Positions 45,758-55,178 of a stretch of 64,000 nt of DNA are shown in pieces. The first letter of the stretch is position 1; each line of letters opens with the position of its first letter. Origin of the DNA: Siphonobacter aquaeclarae (GTDB taxonomy: Bacteria > Bacteroidota > Bacteroidia > Cytophagales > Spirosomataceae); the NCBI RefSeq assembly GCF_900103285.1, contig NZ_FNGS01000009.1, positions 62,001 to 126,000 of the forward strand. The letters are read 5' to 3'. The position numbers and the translations under genes are program-made. The notes beneath the pieces were generated by a model. That model saw only the letters and a program-made list of their open reading frames with translations. It did no database searches and was not told where the DNA came from.

Positions 45758-45765
45758 TATTTTTG
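45758..45765 (+). promoter_or_regulatory. -7 promoter element TATTTTTG before the dipeptidase
   Basis: Exact TAnnTTTG match 20 bp before the ATG at 45786, predicting a leader of about 15 nt. Confidence 0.6.
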
Positions 45766-45785
45766 CACGTCTGAATTCATTCTCT

Positions 45786-47147
45786 ATGCAAGACTATCTC
45801 CAGGCCCACAAAGGCCGCTTCCTCGACGAACTACTTGAACTCCTGCGGATTCCGTCCGTCAGCGCTGATTCCAACTACAAAGGCGACGTCCGGAAGGCCG
45901 CCGAATACGTCCGCGAAAGCCTTGCAAAAGCCGGCGCCGACGTGGCAGAACTCCACGAGACCAACGGGCACCCGATCGTCTTCGGTGAGAAAATCATCGA
46001 TCCGGCACTGCCGACTGTCCTTGTATACGGCCACTACGACGTACAACCCGCTGATCCCCTTGAACTCTGGACTTCGCCTCCGTTCGAGCCGGTTATTAAA
46101 GACGAGAAGATCTACGCCCGTGGCTCGGCCGATGACAAAGGCCAGTTCTTCATGCACGTCAAAGCTTTCGAAGCCATGATGGCAACGGGCTCGCTTCCCT
46201 GTAACGTCAAATTCATGATCGAAGGAGAAGAGGAAGTGGGTTCCAACAACCTCGGTACCTTCGTCGCCAGCAACCGCGAAAAACTCAAAGCAGACGTCAT
46301 CCTGATTTCGGATACGGCCATGATTGCGAACGACGTGCCGTCTATCGATACCGGTCTGCGCGGACTGAGCTACGTGGAAGTCGAAGTAACGGGTCCGAAC
46401 CGCGACCTCCACTCAGGCGTATACGGCGGAGCTGTTGCCAATCCGATCAATACGCTGGCGAAAATGATTGCCAGCCTGCACGACGAGAAAGGCCATATCA
46501 CGATTCCGCATTTTTATGACGACGTGGTGGAACTGACCGCAGACGAACGCGCACTGCTGGAGTCGGCGCCGTTCAGCCTCGACGAATACAAAACCGACCT
46601 GGATATCGACGATGTGCAGGGAGAAGAAGGGTATAGCACCCGGGAGCGGGCGAGTATCCGGCCGACGCTCGATTGCAACGGCATCTGGGGCGGGTATACC
46701 GGCGAAGGCGCCAAGACGGTTCTCCCGTCCAAAGCCTTTGCGAAAATCTCCATGCGCCTGGTGCCGAATCAGGACTGGAACAAAATCACCGATCTATTTG
46801 CCGAGCATTTCCGCCGCATCGCTCCGAAATCCGTCAAAGTGAAGGTAACCCCGCACCACGGCGGTCAGCCCTACCTGACCCCGCTGGAATCGGCTGCTTA
46901 CCGCGCGGCTGAAGCGGCGCTGGCGGAGAGCTTCGGCAAGAAGCCCGTCCCGACGCGCGGCGGTGGCAGTATCCCCATCGTAGCACTTTTCGAGAAGGAG
47001 CTCGGGCTTAAAACCGTACTCATGGGTTTCGGACTTGATTCCGACGCCATTCACTCACCCAACGAACATTACGGCCTGTTCAATTTCTATAAGGGAATTG
47101 AAACGATTCCGTTGTTCTTCAAACATTTTGCGGAACTCTCCCGCTGA
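45786..47147 (+). CDS. M20-family dipeptidase
   Basis: 453 residues, starting at the ATG at 45786 just after a promoter element; upstream in-frame codons lie in the repeat array. Zinc-site motifs are VYGHYDVQPAD, ARGSADDKGQ and EGEEEVGSNNL, followed by the dimerisation domain with RDLHSGVYGG and a late RGGGSIPI. The layout is that of M20 carnosinase/PepV-like dipeptidases, with no signal peptide, so it is cytoplasmic. It hydrolyses short peptides; exact specificity cannot be read. Confidence 0.94.
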   Translation: MQDYLQAHKGRFLDELLELLRIPSVSADSNYKGDVRKAAEYVRESLAKAGADVAELHETNGHPIVFGEKIIDPALPTVLVYGHYDVQPADPLELWTSPPFEPVIKDEKIYARGSADDKGQFFMHVKAFEAMMATGSLPCNVKFMIEGEEEVGSNNLGTFVASNREKLKADVILISDTAMIANDVPSIDTGLRGLSYVEVEVTGPNRDLHSGVYGGAVANPINTLAKMIASLHDEKGHITIPHFYDDVVELTADERALLESAPFSLDEYKTDLDIDDVQGEEGYSTRERASIRPTLDCNGIWGGYTGEGAKTVLPSKAFAKISMRLVPNQDWNKITDLFAEHFRRIAPKSVKVKVTPHHGGQPYLTPLESAAYRAAEAALAESFGKKPVPTRGGGSIPIVALFEKELGLKTVLMGFGLDSDAIHSPNEHYGLFNFYKGIETIPLFFKHFAELSR

Positions 47148-47153
47148 CAACTT

Positions 47154-47188
47154 CCCGGTCTGCCCGCCCGGCAGACCGGGATTTTTTT
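47154..47188 (+). terminator. intrinsic terminator after the dipeptidase
   Basis: An 11-bp GC-rich stem (CCCGGTCTGCC / GGCAGACCGGG) with a 5-nt loop is followed by ATTTTTTTGC. The next gene starts within 10 bp, so some read-through is likely. Confidence 0.88.
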
Positions 47189-47194
47189 GCTTCT

Positions 47195-48034
47195 ATGCGT
47201 CTTCTGTATCTCCTGACCGCATTCCTGGTCGCTTCTTCTTCCTACGCCCAGAATAAAGCTGAATTTCTTCCCAAAGGACATCTATTCGAACCGATCGTAC
47301 TTGATCCGCTGGAGGCAAAAACCAGTGGTTCCATTGTGCGCCGTTCGCAGGAGGGCGTGAGCCAGGATGGCGTATTCGCGCCTTTTTCCATTGGTTTTCA
47401 GAAAGGTTTTGTGCGCTGGTCCCGCGATGAGCAGCACGCTTCCGAGCTGGCGCTTGACGTTGTCGCGAATACCCAGTTCGAAATGTTTCATGATAGCAAG
47501 GAAAACCGCTTCCGGCGGTACCTGTTTAATGTCGACTACCGTGTCGGACTGCTTTACAATCTGAAGCGGGGCGCGAATAGCTGGCGTTTCCGGATTTATC
47601 ACTTGTCGTCGCACCTTGGCGACGACTACCTCATCCGGCAGAATCTTAATTATTTCATTCCCAATGCCGTCAACTACGAGCAGGTCGACGCCTTGTACAG
47701 CCATCAGGGCCGTGCCGTTCGCCTGTATGGAGGGGTGGGACTAGGGCTGCGTCCGTCGTCCGAGCGGAAACGGCTTTACGTGCAGACCGGGTTTGTCTGG
47801 AAGCAACCCAACCGGCAGAAAGCCCGCTGGTGGGGTGGAGTGGACGCCCGTATGATCGAGGAAACAGAGTTTCACCCGGGCGTCTCGGCAGCGTTCGGAA
47901 TTGAGCTGGGCGAAACGGACCGGAATCCGATCAGCCTGGCGCTACAGTTTTTTCACGGGCCGCTGCCATACAGCGTCTTCGAACGAAAAATCAATACCTG
48001 GGCAGGAATAGGATTCTACCTGAATCCGTTCTGA
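47195..48034 (+). CDS. DUF1207-type outer-membrane protein
   Basis: 279 residues. A signal peptide (about 1-18, ending SSYAQ) is followed by a beta-rich chain with FLPKGHLFEPIVLDPLE near the start, FRIYHLSSHLGDDYL in the middle and a GFYLNPF end. These features fit DUF1207, a barrel-like family of unknown function. It is convergent with the WD40-OmpA gene, with only 2 bp between the stops. Confidence 0.72.
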   Translation: MRLLYLLTAFLVASSSYAQNKAEFLPKGHLFEPIVLDPLEAKTSGSIVRRSQEGVSQDGVFAPFSIGFQKGFVRWSRDEQHASELALDVVANTQFEMFHDSKENRFRRYLFNVDYRVGLLYNLKRGANSWRFRIYHLSSHLGDDYLIRQNLNYFIPNAVNYEQVDALYSHQGRAVRLYGGVGLGLRPSSERKRLYVQTGFVWKQPNRQKARWWGGVDARMIEETEFHPGVSAAFGIELGETDRNPISLALQFFHGPLPYSVFERKINTWAGIGFYLNPF

Positions 48035-48036
48035 GG

Positions 48037-49245
48037 TTATTTCAGGAACTGTATCTCGGCCTTTCGGTCGGGTTGGCGGTCGGTCTCCGGAGAATCGGAA
48101 GGGACGACCGCTTTTTCTTTTCCTTCGGCAGACAGGCGTATGACGGAATCCGGGATGCCCTTTTCCAGCAAAAATGCCCGGATCGCTTCCGCTCTCCGCA
48201 TGGAAAGGGTTTTGTTGGAACCGGCCTCGCCGACTGCATCCGCAAATCCGACTACCTGTATGATCCGCGGCGCTTCCTGCTGCGCGTGAGCGGCGAGCCG
48301 CCGGAGCTGATCCAGCGCAGTCGGCACTAGTTCGGCCGAATTGAAAGGGAAGTAGATAGTGCCTGTACGAGAGACGGCCAGGCCGGTAGTTGCCGGTACC
48401 TCGATAGGCTTTTCTTTGAACAGCATCGTCTCGGTAGCGACGACGAGGTCGGCGTCGCGGCCTTCTTCCGCCCGTACGAAACAAAGCCAGCCTTCTGTCG
48501 GGTGAAACGCCGGATACGCTTCAAACCCGGGAGTATTGATACCGGCAAGCGGCTCCGGATCTCCCCATTCAGACCAGTCGTCCGATAGCCGCCGGGCACG
48601 GTACAGGTCTGCATTTCCTCCGCGGTCACTCGCAAAATACAGGTACGGCTCCCGCCAGAAAGGGGCGAAGTCGTTTCCGTCCGAATTCAGGCCAAGTGGT
48701 ATTGGCTCCGCACGGGAAGTTGTTTTCGGGACGAGAAAGAGATCGTCGTCCTCCCGGCCGGCTGCCGGCATGGCAACGAGCAGGAGGGAGTTAGAAACGA
48801 CATGGAAACCGATATGCCCGGAAGCGGTGGAGAGCCCGGGAAGGTCGATGGCTTCCGGTTTTTGCCACTGCCCGTTGCGGTAGCGGGACAGGGAAAGACC
48901 GGGGCGGGATCGCCGGCCGGTCGACTGATTGGCCAGGTAGAGTCCCTCCGCTGTCAGCGCCACAACGGCGTCGTCAAACCGGGTATTGAGGGGCAGGGGC
49001 AGGGCTTCGCTCCAGCGGCCGTCGTGCCCGCGAACTGAAAACCACGCATCCTGAAGGCCTTTGTTCTGCGGATGTCCGTCGCGAACGAAAAAGAGGGTAT
49101 CTCCCTTCGGCGAAAATACCGGCGCGAGCTCCTGCGCGGAGGAATTGGGTAGCTGGGCATACGTCGTCCCCCAAAAAAAGAGACACCACAGGCCGGGAAA
49201 AATACCCGGCATGCGGTGTCTCTTGAAGGGATTCCGGCGCCGCAT
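48037..49245 (-). CDS. WD40-like beta-propeller and OmpA domain envelope protein
   Basis: 402 residues. A signal peptide (about 12-31, ending TYAQ) is followed by PD40/WD40-like blades with the SPKGDTLFFVRDG and ELAPVFSPKG-type pattern (about 40-270). An OmpA-type peptidoglycan-binding domain (about 290-402) carries VVGFADAVGEAGSNKTLSMRRAEAIR. This layout is very common in Bacteroidota, where it ties an outer-membrane partner to the wall; some members take part in gliding or secretion. It begins 3 bp after def and is co-transcribed with it. Confidence 0.87.
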   Translation of the reverse strand: MRRRNPFKRHRMPGIFPGLWCLFFWGTTYAQLPNSSAQELAPVFSPKGDTLFFVRDGHPQNKGLQDAWFSVRGHDGRWSEALPLPLNTRFDDAVVALTAEGLYLANQSTGRRSRPGLSLSRYRNGQWQKPEAIDLPGLSTASGHIGFHVVSNSLLLVAMPAAGREDDDLFLVPKTTSRAEPIPLGLNSDGNDFAPFWREPYLYFASDRGGNADLYRARRLSDDWSEWGDPEPLAGINTPGFEAYPAFHPTEGWLCFVRAEEGRDADLVVATETMLFKEKPIEVPATTGLAVSRTGTIYFPFNSAELVPTALDQLRRLAAHAQQEAPRIIQVVGFADAVGEAGSNKTLSMRRAEAIRAFLLEKGIPDSVIRLSAEGKEKAVVPSDSPETDRQPDRKAEIQFLK

Positions 49246-49248
49246 GGC

Positions 49249-49830
49249 TTACTTCGGAAACTTCATTTTGTAGTCTACCCGGATTTCCCCTTTGGTGATG
49301 TTCGACATCTTCTTTTTGAGAAGCGTCCGCTTCAGCGGGGGCAGGTGGTCGGTAAAGAGAATGCCTTCGAGGTGGTCATACTCGTGCTGAATGATCCGCG
49401 CGGCAATGCCTTCGTAGTCTTCGATGTGCTCGTTCCAGTCGAGATCGAAGTAACGGATTTTGAGGCGTTCGGGCCGAAGCACATCCGCCCGGATGCCCGG
49501 AATGGAGAGGCAGCCTTCTTCGTAGGCCCATTCTTCCCCTTCTTCTTCGAGGATTTCGGGGTTGACGAATGCTTTCTTGAAATTGACGAGGCTCGGGTCG
49601 AAATCTTCGCTGTCTTCCTCTTCTCCGTCGATAATAGGCGTTCCGTCCACGACAAACAGGCGGAGGCTGTAACCGACCTGCGGCGCGGCCAGTCCTACAC
49701 CCGACGCCTTGTACATGGTCTCGAACATGTTATCGGCCAGCTCGCGCAGGTTCACAGGCGTATCTTTCGGAATATCTTCGGTAACCTTTCTCAGCACAGG
49801 ATCACCAAATGCGACGATGGGTAAAATCAT
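49249..49830 (-). CDS. def: peptide deformylase
   Basis: 193 residues. It removes the formyl group from new protein N-termini. The three metal-site motifs are present: GVGLAAPQVG, EEGCLSIPG (Cys ligand) and HEYDHLEG (two His ligands and the catalytic Glu). An acidic loop (GEEEDSEDFDPS, about 78-89) separates the first two, as in other Bacteroidota deformylases. It is the first gene of a minus-strand pair. The 240-bp region 49831-50070 shows no gene and holds the divergent promoters. Confidence 0.97.
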   Translation of the reverse strand: MILPIVAFGDPVLRKVTEDIPKDTPVNLRELADNMFETMYKASGVGLAAPQVGYSLRLFVVDGTPIIDGEEEDSEDFDPSLVNFKKAFVNPEILEEEGEEWAYEEGCLSIPGIRADVLRPERLKIRYFDLDWNEHIEDYEGIAARIIQHEYDHLEGILFTDHLPPLKRTLLKKKMSNITKGEIRVDYKMKFPK

Positions 49831-50070
49831 AAACTCCGGATCTTTCCGCCCGGCGTTTCAGGCGGTATGTGATGAATGAAAAGACAAAATACGTGAAACC
49901 CTCCGGCTTTTCCGAGTCCGGCGGCGGCGAATATATCCGACCATTAATTCCGCCACTCCGCTTGTTAATCCTCCGGGTTTCTTCCATTTTAAGGAATCAA
50001 ATTCGTTCAGCCGTTCCGGTCAGCGGAAGAAATTCCGGTTTCGGGAGGCAGGCGGCAGGCTCGCGTTCGC

Positions 50071-51465
50071 ATGACATTTGATACCTGGAATATTGCTTTC
50101 GTGGGGATGGTTACCTCGATGTTGCTTTTCAACATCATGCAGTGGTATTCCCACCGGGAGCGGGTTTACGGGTACTACACGCTGTTCATGTTGTTGTGGC
50201 TGGGGTATTTTGTATTGCGTCAGGAGGGAGAAGCATGGCTGCGGGAGGGTACGTATCATTTTGTACGGGTGGCCGTTCCGATGATGGCGTACTTCGTTTA
50301 CTATGATTTTTCAGCGGTCTTTACGCGGTTGCGGGATGAGAAACTGCTGAAGCTTTTTTCCCGGGTACAGGCGCTGCTGACGGTGTATGTGCTGGTCGAA
50401 ATGGGCCTTTGTTTTTTTTCGGAAGGATGGCGGTTACCGGTACACGAGTACCTGCATATCGCGATGCGGACGATCCTGATTCTGGCCTCCGGCTATATTA
50501 TCTGGCGGATGGCCCAGGCGCCTGACCGGGTCATCCGGTATTTTGTCGCCGGTTCGCTGCTGCTGGTATTATTCGGGGCGATTGCCATGGTTACCACCAT
50601 CACAGGTATCCGGCCGAGTACGCCCCTTCGGCCCTGGGAAGCGCCGCTGTTTTACATGCAGATCGGGATTATCCTGGAGTTGCTGTGTTTCTCGCTCGGA
50701 TTGGCCTATCGCCACCGCCGAGCCAGTATCGAAAAGGCAGTCGTATTTGAGCAACTGGCCAGGGAACGGGAGCAACTGGAGCGGGAGCGGCTGGAAACCA
50801 AACTTGCCGCCCAGCAGACGCACAAGCTTCTGAGCGACCTCCGGATGAAGGCCCTGCGGGCACAGATGAATCCGCACTTTCTGTTTAATTCGCTCAATGC
50901 GATTCAGGAGTGTATTCTGACCGAGCAGACCGATGCCGCAGCGAGCTACCTGGCGAAATTCTCCAAACTGGTACGGCTGATTCTGGAGAGTTCCGACAAG
51001 CAGATGATACCGCTGTCGTCCGAAATCGAAAGCCTCCGGCTATACCTGGATGTTGAGTCGCTGCGGTTTACGCAGGCTTTTTTTTACGAAATACTGGTAC
51101 ATACCCATATTGACGCTTCCCTGATCAATATTCCGCCGATGCTTGTCCAACCCTATGCGGAAAATGCCATCTGGCACGGCCTGCTGCACAAGGAGGGAGA
51201 CCGGAAGCTGACGATTTCTTTTTTTTCGGACGATGAATTTCTGTACATCGAGATCCAGGATAATGGTATCGGACGGGCGAAAGCCGGTCAGGAACAAAAT
51301 CCCCTGAAAAAAGAATACGAGTCCCGCGGGATGAAACTGACCGACGAGCGATTGCAGGCACTGAGCGAACGGGAGGGCGTCAATGCGTTCGCTGAAGTCG
51401 AAGACCTCGCAGATCCCGCAGGCCGGCCCGCCGGAACCCGGGTGATGGTTACCCTGCCCATCTGA
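50071..51465 (+). CDS. LytS/YpdA-type sensor histidine kinase
   Basis: 464 residues. About seven membrane helices (residues 5-225) form a sensor-type module. A short coiled coil (about 228-260) leads to the His_kinase domain with phospho-acceptor H269 in MNPHFLFNSLNAIQ, then an ATPase part with PYAENAIWHGLLHK and DNGIGRAKA. It autophosphorylates and passes phosphate to the LytTR regulator encoded 29 bp downstream. The signal is unknown; seven-helix sensors of this type often detect small diffusible or membrane-borne molecules. Confidence 0.95.
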   Translation: MTFDTWNIAFVGMVTSMLLFNIMQWYSHRERVYGYYTLFMLLWLGYFVLRQEGEAWLREGTYHFVRVAVPMMAYFVYYDFSAVFTRLRDEKLLKLFSRVQALLTVYVLVEMGLCFFSEGWRLPVHEYLHIAMRTILILASGYIIWRMAQAPDRVIRYFVAGSLLLVLFGAIAMVTTITGIRPSTPLRPWEAPLFYMQIGIILELLCFSLGLAYRHRRASIEKAVVFEQLAREREQLERERLETKLAAQQTHKLLSDLRMKALRAQMNPHFLFNSLNAIQECILTEQTDAAASYLAKFSKLVRLILESSDKQMIPLSSEIESLRLYLDVESLRFTQAFFYEILVHTHIDASLINIPPMLVQPYAENAIWHGLLHKEGDRKLTISFFSDDEFLYIEIQDNGIGRAKAGQEQNPLKKEYESRGMKLTDERLQALSEREGVNAFAEVEDLADPAGRPAGTRVMVTLPI

Positions 51466-51494
51466 TCCACGCATTTATTAATCTGTTATTCAAC

Positions 51495-52241
51495 ATGCTG
51501 ACCACGCTCATTATTGACGACGAAATACGGGGTAGAAACCTGCTGAGAGAACTGGTAAACCGCTACTGCCCGGAAATTGAATTGCTGGGCATGGCTTCCT
51601 CCGCGCTGGAAGGCATCGAAATGATCCGGAAATACAAGCCGAATTTTATCTTTCTCGACATCAAAATGCCTGGAATGACCGGCTTTGAGATGATCGAGGC
51701 GCTGGACGACATTGACTTTGATATCGTCTTCGTGACCGCCTACAATGAGTTTGCGGTGAAGGCGTACAAGTACTCGGCTTTCGATTACCTGCTCAAGCCG
51801 GTCGACCCCGACGAGCTCAAGGCTACCATGCACCGCCTGCAATCCAAACGCCAGAGCCAGACCCTGAGCGCCCGCCTGAACCTGCTGATGAAGACGCTGG
51901 AGGAACCGAAAAAACTTCCTTCCAAAATCACGATCTCGGCAGCCGACGGAATCACGATTCTGAACATCGAGGAGATCATTTACCTGGAAGCGGACGGACC
52001 GTATACCACATTTTTCCTGCAGGACGGAACCAAGATTATTTCGTCACACAACCTGAAAGAATACGAGGAGCTGCTGACGGACCATGGTTTCTTCCGGAGC
52101 CACCATTCCTTCCTGCTCAACATGAACCACATCAAGAAATACATCAAGTCGGACGGATATGTGCTGATGAGCAACGGACGGCACGCGGAGGTCAGCAAGC
52201 GCAAAAAAGACGAGTTCATGACACGTCTGGGGCAGATCTGA
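51495..52241 (+). CDS. LytTR-family response regulator
   Basis: 248 residues. The receiver domain (about 1-120) has acidic pocket LIIDDE and phospho-acceptor Asp55 in FLDIKMPGMTG. A linker follows, then a LytTR DNA-binding domain (about 140-248) with IIYLEADGPYTTFFL and FFRSHHSFLLNMNHIKKY. It partners the upstream kinase. Target genes cannot be read from the window; the two secreted-protein genes downstream are candidates by position only. Confidence 0.96.
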   Translation: MLTTLIIDDEIRGRNLLRELVNRYCPEIELLGMASSALEGIEMIRKYKPNFIFLDIKMPGMTGFEMIEALDDIDFDIVFVTAYNEFAVKAYKYSAFDYLLKPVDPDELKATMHRLQSKRQSQTLSARLNLLMKTLEEPKKLPSKITISAADGITILNIEEIIYLEADGPYTTFFLQDGTKIISSHNLKEYEELLTDHGFFRSHHSFLLNMNHIKKYIKSDGYVLMSNGRHAEVSKRKKDEFMTRLGQI

Positions 52242-52353
52242 CCCATTTGATCGCGTCGATTGCTCTTTTACTAATCCGTTGAGTCCGGTTATGGAACGGC
52301 CGGTATTTTGCAGCGTATTTTCGTGTATTTGCGGAGGTTCACTTTCCCCTGCT

Positions 52354-52875
52354 ATGATGAACCTTCTCCTTTCTTTTCTGCTGCTGCTGCCGTCCGGGCA
52401 ACCGGAATGCTCCTGTTCGACCTTCGAAGGAGGATCCCGTATAACGGTTACGCTGACAGGCGGCGCGAATGCCGGCACTTACACGGTGTCGACACCGAAA
52501 ACGACCTGTTCAAAAGGACTGACGGGACCTGCTTCTTTCGGAAACCAGTATTCCGAGAAAGGCAAGAGCGATGCTGAATTTTCCAGCCTGCAGCTGATCG
52601 TAGACGATGCATCCGCGGCCGGCACCGGAACCGACAAGTTTTACGTAAAAGTGGCTTTTGGCAAAGTTTTGGTTGGACGCAAGTATGAAATTAACGGATC
52701 CTCGAATCCGATGGCCGGCGCCAAAACCGGGAAAGGGACCCTATCCCTGAAAGAAGGAGGCGGAAAGAAAACGGTAACGCTGGAGGGAGAAACAGCCGAC
52801 GGCGTCAAAATACGGGTAACGCTTGAATGCTTCAAGACCCTGGTCAATCGCAACGGAACATATGTGGAAGAATAG
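52354..52875 (+). CDS. small secreted protein of unknown function
   Basis: 173 residues from the ATG at 52354 (a second ATG at 52357 is equally possible). A short signal peptide (about 1-17) is followed by a Cys-rich start (PECSCSTF) and a beta-rich chain with VTLTGGANAGTY and KGTLSLKEGGGKKTVTLEG, plus a late Cys (LECFKTL). It is probably periplasmic or surface-exposed. No family is recognised. It lies 112 bp after the response regulator. Confidence 0.6.
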   Translation: MMNLLLSFLLLLPSGQPECSCSTFEGGSRITVTLTGGANAGTYTVSTPKTTCSKGLTGPASFGNQYSEKGKSDAEFSSLQLIVDDASAAGTGTDKFYVKVAFGKVLVGRKYEINGSSNPMAGAKTGKGTLSLKEGGGKKTVTLEGETADGVKIRVTLECFKTLVNRNGTYVEE

Positions 52876-53001
52876 CAACCGGCAACCGTTCACGAACTGC
52901 CTCCGCATCGCGGCGTCCCGACAGAAATAAACCGCTAAATTGGCAGCCGTGCCGGTGAAAACAGACGGGTCTTGTTACGTTCAATCATCCTTTTCAAACC
53001 T

Positions 53002-53640
53002 ATGAAACTTACATCACACCTTATTCTCTTCGGATCGATGGTCATGGCCGTCACTTCCTGTAATTTTGTGAGCAAAGCGAAGGAAACGGCGGAGAACGCA
53101 CAGAATGTTGCACAGGCTGCCGAGAACATTGCCAAGTCCGGAGAGACGATCAGCAAGCGCGTGGAAGCGCGCCGCGCCAAAGGAGATACCCTGGCAATGC
53201 CCTACAAGGAGCTGGCCAATTTCATGCCTTCGGGCGTTTCGGGATACGAGCCGGCACACGATCCGGCCGGGCAAACGATGAACATGCAGGGCTTTTCCTA
53301 TTCTTCCTACGAGCAGGAATACAAGAAAGGGGAAGAGTCGACCGTTAAAATTCAACTGATCGATTACAACGCGGCTGCCGCGCTGCTTTCCATGTCAACG
53401 ATGGCCCTGGCCACCGGCATTGAAATGGAAAACGAAAGTCAGATTACCAAAAGCTGGAATCCGGGCGTGGACGATGTCAAGGGATACGAAGAATACGGAA
53501 AGCAGTCGAAAGACGCGAAAGTGATCCTGAGCGTTGCCGACCGCTTTTTCGTACAGGTATCGGCAACGAATCAGCCCAATACTGATTTCGTGAAGGAAGT
53601 CGCCAAGTCTATCAAATTATCAGACCTGGCCAATCATTAA
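53002..53640 (+). CDS. lipoprotein of unknown function
   Basis: 212 residues from the ATG at 53002, which opens a lipoprotein signal peptide (lipobox VTSC at residue 20). A short helical, Ala/Asn/Glu-rich region (KETAENAQNVAQAAENIAK) is followed by a mixed fold with MQGFSYSSYEQEYKK and VILSVADRFFVQVSATNQ. No family is recognised. A strong terminator follows. Confidence 0.7.
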   Translation: MKLTSHLILFGSMVMAVTSCNFVSKAKETAENAQNVAQAAENIAKSGETISKRVEARRAKGDTLAMPYKELANFMPSGVSGYEPAHDPAGQTMNMQGFSYSSYEQEYKKGEESTVKIQLIDYNAAAALLSMSTMALATGIEMENESQITKSWNPGVDDVKGYEEYGKQSKDAKVILSVADRFFVQVSATNQPNTDFVKEVAKSIKLSDLANH

Positions 53641-53664
53641 ACCGGCCGGTCTGACAGATACCCG

Positions 53665-53700
53665 CCCCCTCGGTCCGGAAGTGCCGAGGGGGTTTAATTT
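53665..53700 (+). terminator. intrinsic terminator after the lipoprotein gene
   Basis: A perfect 9-bp stem (CCCCCTCGG / CCGAGGGGG) with a 10-nt loop is followed by TTTAATTT, 8 bp before the amidohydrolase start. Confidence 0.85.
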
Positions 53701-53708
53701 CTCCCATC

Positions 53709-55166
53709 ATGAATCGCCGTGAAGCTATTAACCGGTTATCGCTTTCTACCGCAGCCGTCCTGACCGGATGTTTGTCGTCGACCTCCAAGCCTTCGTCCGA
53801 AGGAGATACCTTTCCGATTGTGATTGAAAACGGGAAGGTATTCACCGATGGCAAACTCCTTCTCCGGAATGTCGGTATTACTGCCGAAGGGCGTATCCAC
53901 CTGAGCGAGAGTCCGCTGGCTGGCGCGGAAGTTGTCGATGCGACGGGTTGCATAGTCAGCCCCGGGTTCATCGATATCCTGGCGGACGGGCCGAAAGACC
54001 TGTCCGAGAACTACCGGATATTCGAACAATTCAAGCTGACGGACGGGGTTACGACGACCCTGCAACTTCACGGCGGGCGGGATAATCCGTCAGACTATCA
54101 CCGCTTCTTTGATCCCAAACCGCATTATACCAATTACGGAGTCGGTATTTACGTCATGGGCGTTCGGGGAATAGCTGAAACAATACCCGACCGGCTGAAG
54201 CATGTGGAGAAAATGCTGGAGGAAGGAGCGCTCAGCGTTTCGCATAGCCTGGAGTATCAGCCGACGCCATACAACGAAGTGAGAGCCTATGCCCAACTGG
54301 CGAAAAAGTACAACCGTCCGATGTTTCTCCACCTCCGCTACTCTTCCAGAGAGCAGGAACTGGCGGGCGTAAAGGAGGGTATTCGTCTGGCGAAGGAAAC
54401 AGGCGTACGCATGCACCTGGACCACCTGCACTCAACCGGAGGCACCTTTCATATGGAACAGGCGCTCGAACTCATCGGCAAGGCCCGGCAAAGCGGACTG
54501 GAAATCACGACCTGTGTGTACCCGTACAGCTACTGGGCTACCTATGTGCACTCCAAGCGGTTTGACGACGGCTGGATGGAACGATATGGTCTTGGTTATC
54601 AGGATCTTCGGCTCGTAGGCACCAACAAGCGCCTCACGCCCGAATCGTTTGCCTATTACCGCAAGCATCCGGGATACCTGGTGGCCGTTCCGGACGGAGC
54701 GATGCCATTTGACAAGACGATTGACCTGGCCCTGCAGACCGACTTTTGCCTCATCGGCTCGGACGGGGGGATTGTTTCGGTGGAATCGGCGAATTCGCAT
54801 CCCCGCGGTGCAGGCTGTTTTGCGACGGCGCTCGCGCACGCCAGGCGCATCAACATGCCGCTTGAAAAAATACTGCCGAAAATGACGACACTTCCCGCGA
54901 AGCTGGTACGTCCGGCGCTGAAGGGCAGGGGAGAAATAGCCGAGGGAGCCATCGCCGATATCACGGTTTTTGATCCGGAGAAGGTCGACGGACTCGCAAC
55001 AGTGGAAAATCCCAACCAGCAGTCTGCCGGTATCCGGGCGGTTATTCTGAACGGGGAAGTAGCCTATGCAGACGGAAAAATCAGGGGAGAGAAAGGAAAG
55101 CCGATCCGGAATCCCAGACCGGCTCCCAATAAGCCTGTGGCAGCCCGGGCGTCAGGACGCGCCTGA
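53709..55166 (+). CDS. divergent amidohydrolase lacking the HxH metal motif (D-aminoacylase-like)
   Basis: 485 residues. The N-terminus combines a twin-arginine-like RREAINRL with a lipobox (LTGC at residue 21), so it is exported as a lipoprotein. The metal-dependent hydrolase fold resembles N-acyl-D-amino-acid deacylase: VIENGKVFTDGK, LEYQPTPYNE, FLHLRYSS, MHLDHLHS, SDGGIVSVESANSHPRGAG and a late AIADITVFDPE. The usual HxH after PGFID is absent: residues 85-93 read PGFIDILAD. Other likely ligands (His in FLHLR and LDHLH, Asp in SDGG) remain, so one metal site may survive. The substrate is unknown. Confidence 0.82.
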   Translation: MNRREAINRLSLSTAAVLTGCLSSTSKPSSEGDTFPIVIENGKVFTDGKLLLRNVGITAEGRIHLSESPLAGAEVVDATGCIVSPGFIDILADGPKDLSENYRIFEQFKLTDGVTTTLQLHGGRDNPSDYHRFFDPKPHYTNYGVGIYVMGVRGIAETIPDRLKHVEKMLEEGALSVSHSLEYQPTPYNEVRAYAQLAKKYNRPMFLHLRYSSREQELAGVKEGIRLAKETGVRMHLDHLHSTGGTFHMEQALELIGKARQSGLEITTCVYPYSYWATYVHSKRFDDGWMERYGLGYQDLRLVGTNKRLTPESFAYYRKHPGYLVAVPDGAMPFDKTIDLALQTDFCLIGSDGGIVSVESANSHPRGAGCFATALAHARRINMPLEKILPKMTTLPAKLVRPALKGRGEIAEGAIADITVFDPEKVDGLATVENPNQQSAGIRAVILNGEVAYADGKIRGEKGKPIRNPRPAPNKPVAARASGRA

Positions 55167-55178
55167 AGCCCGGAGTAA

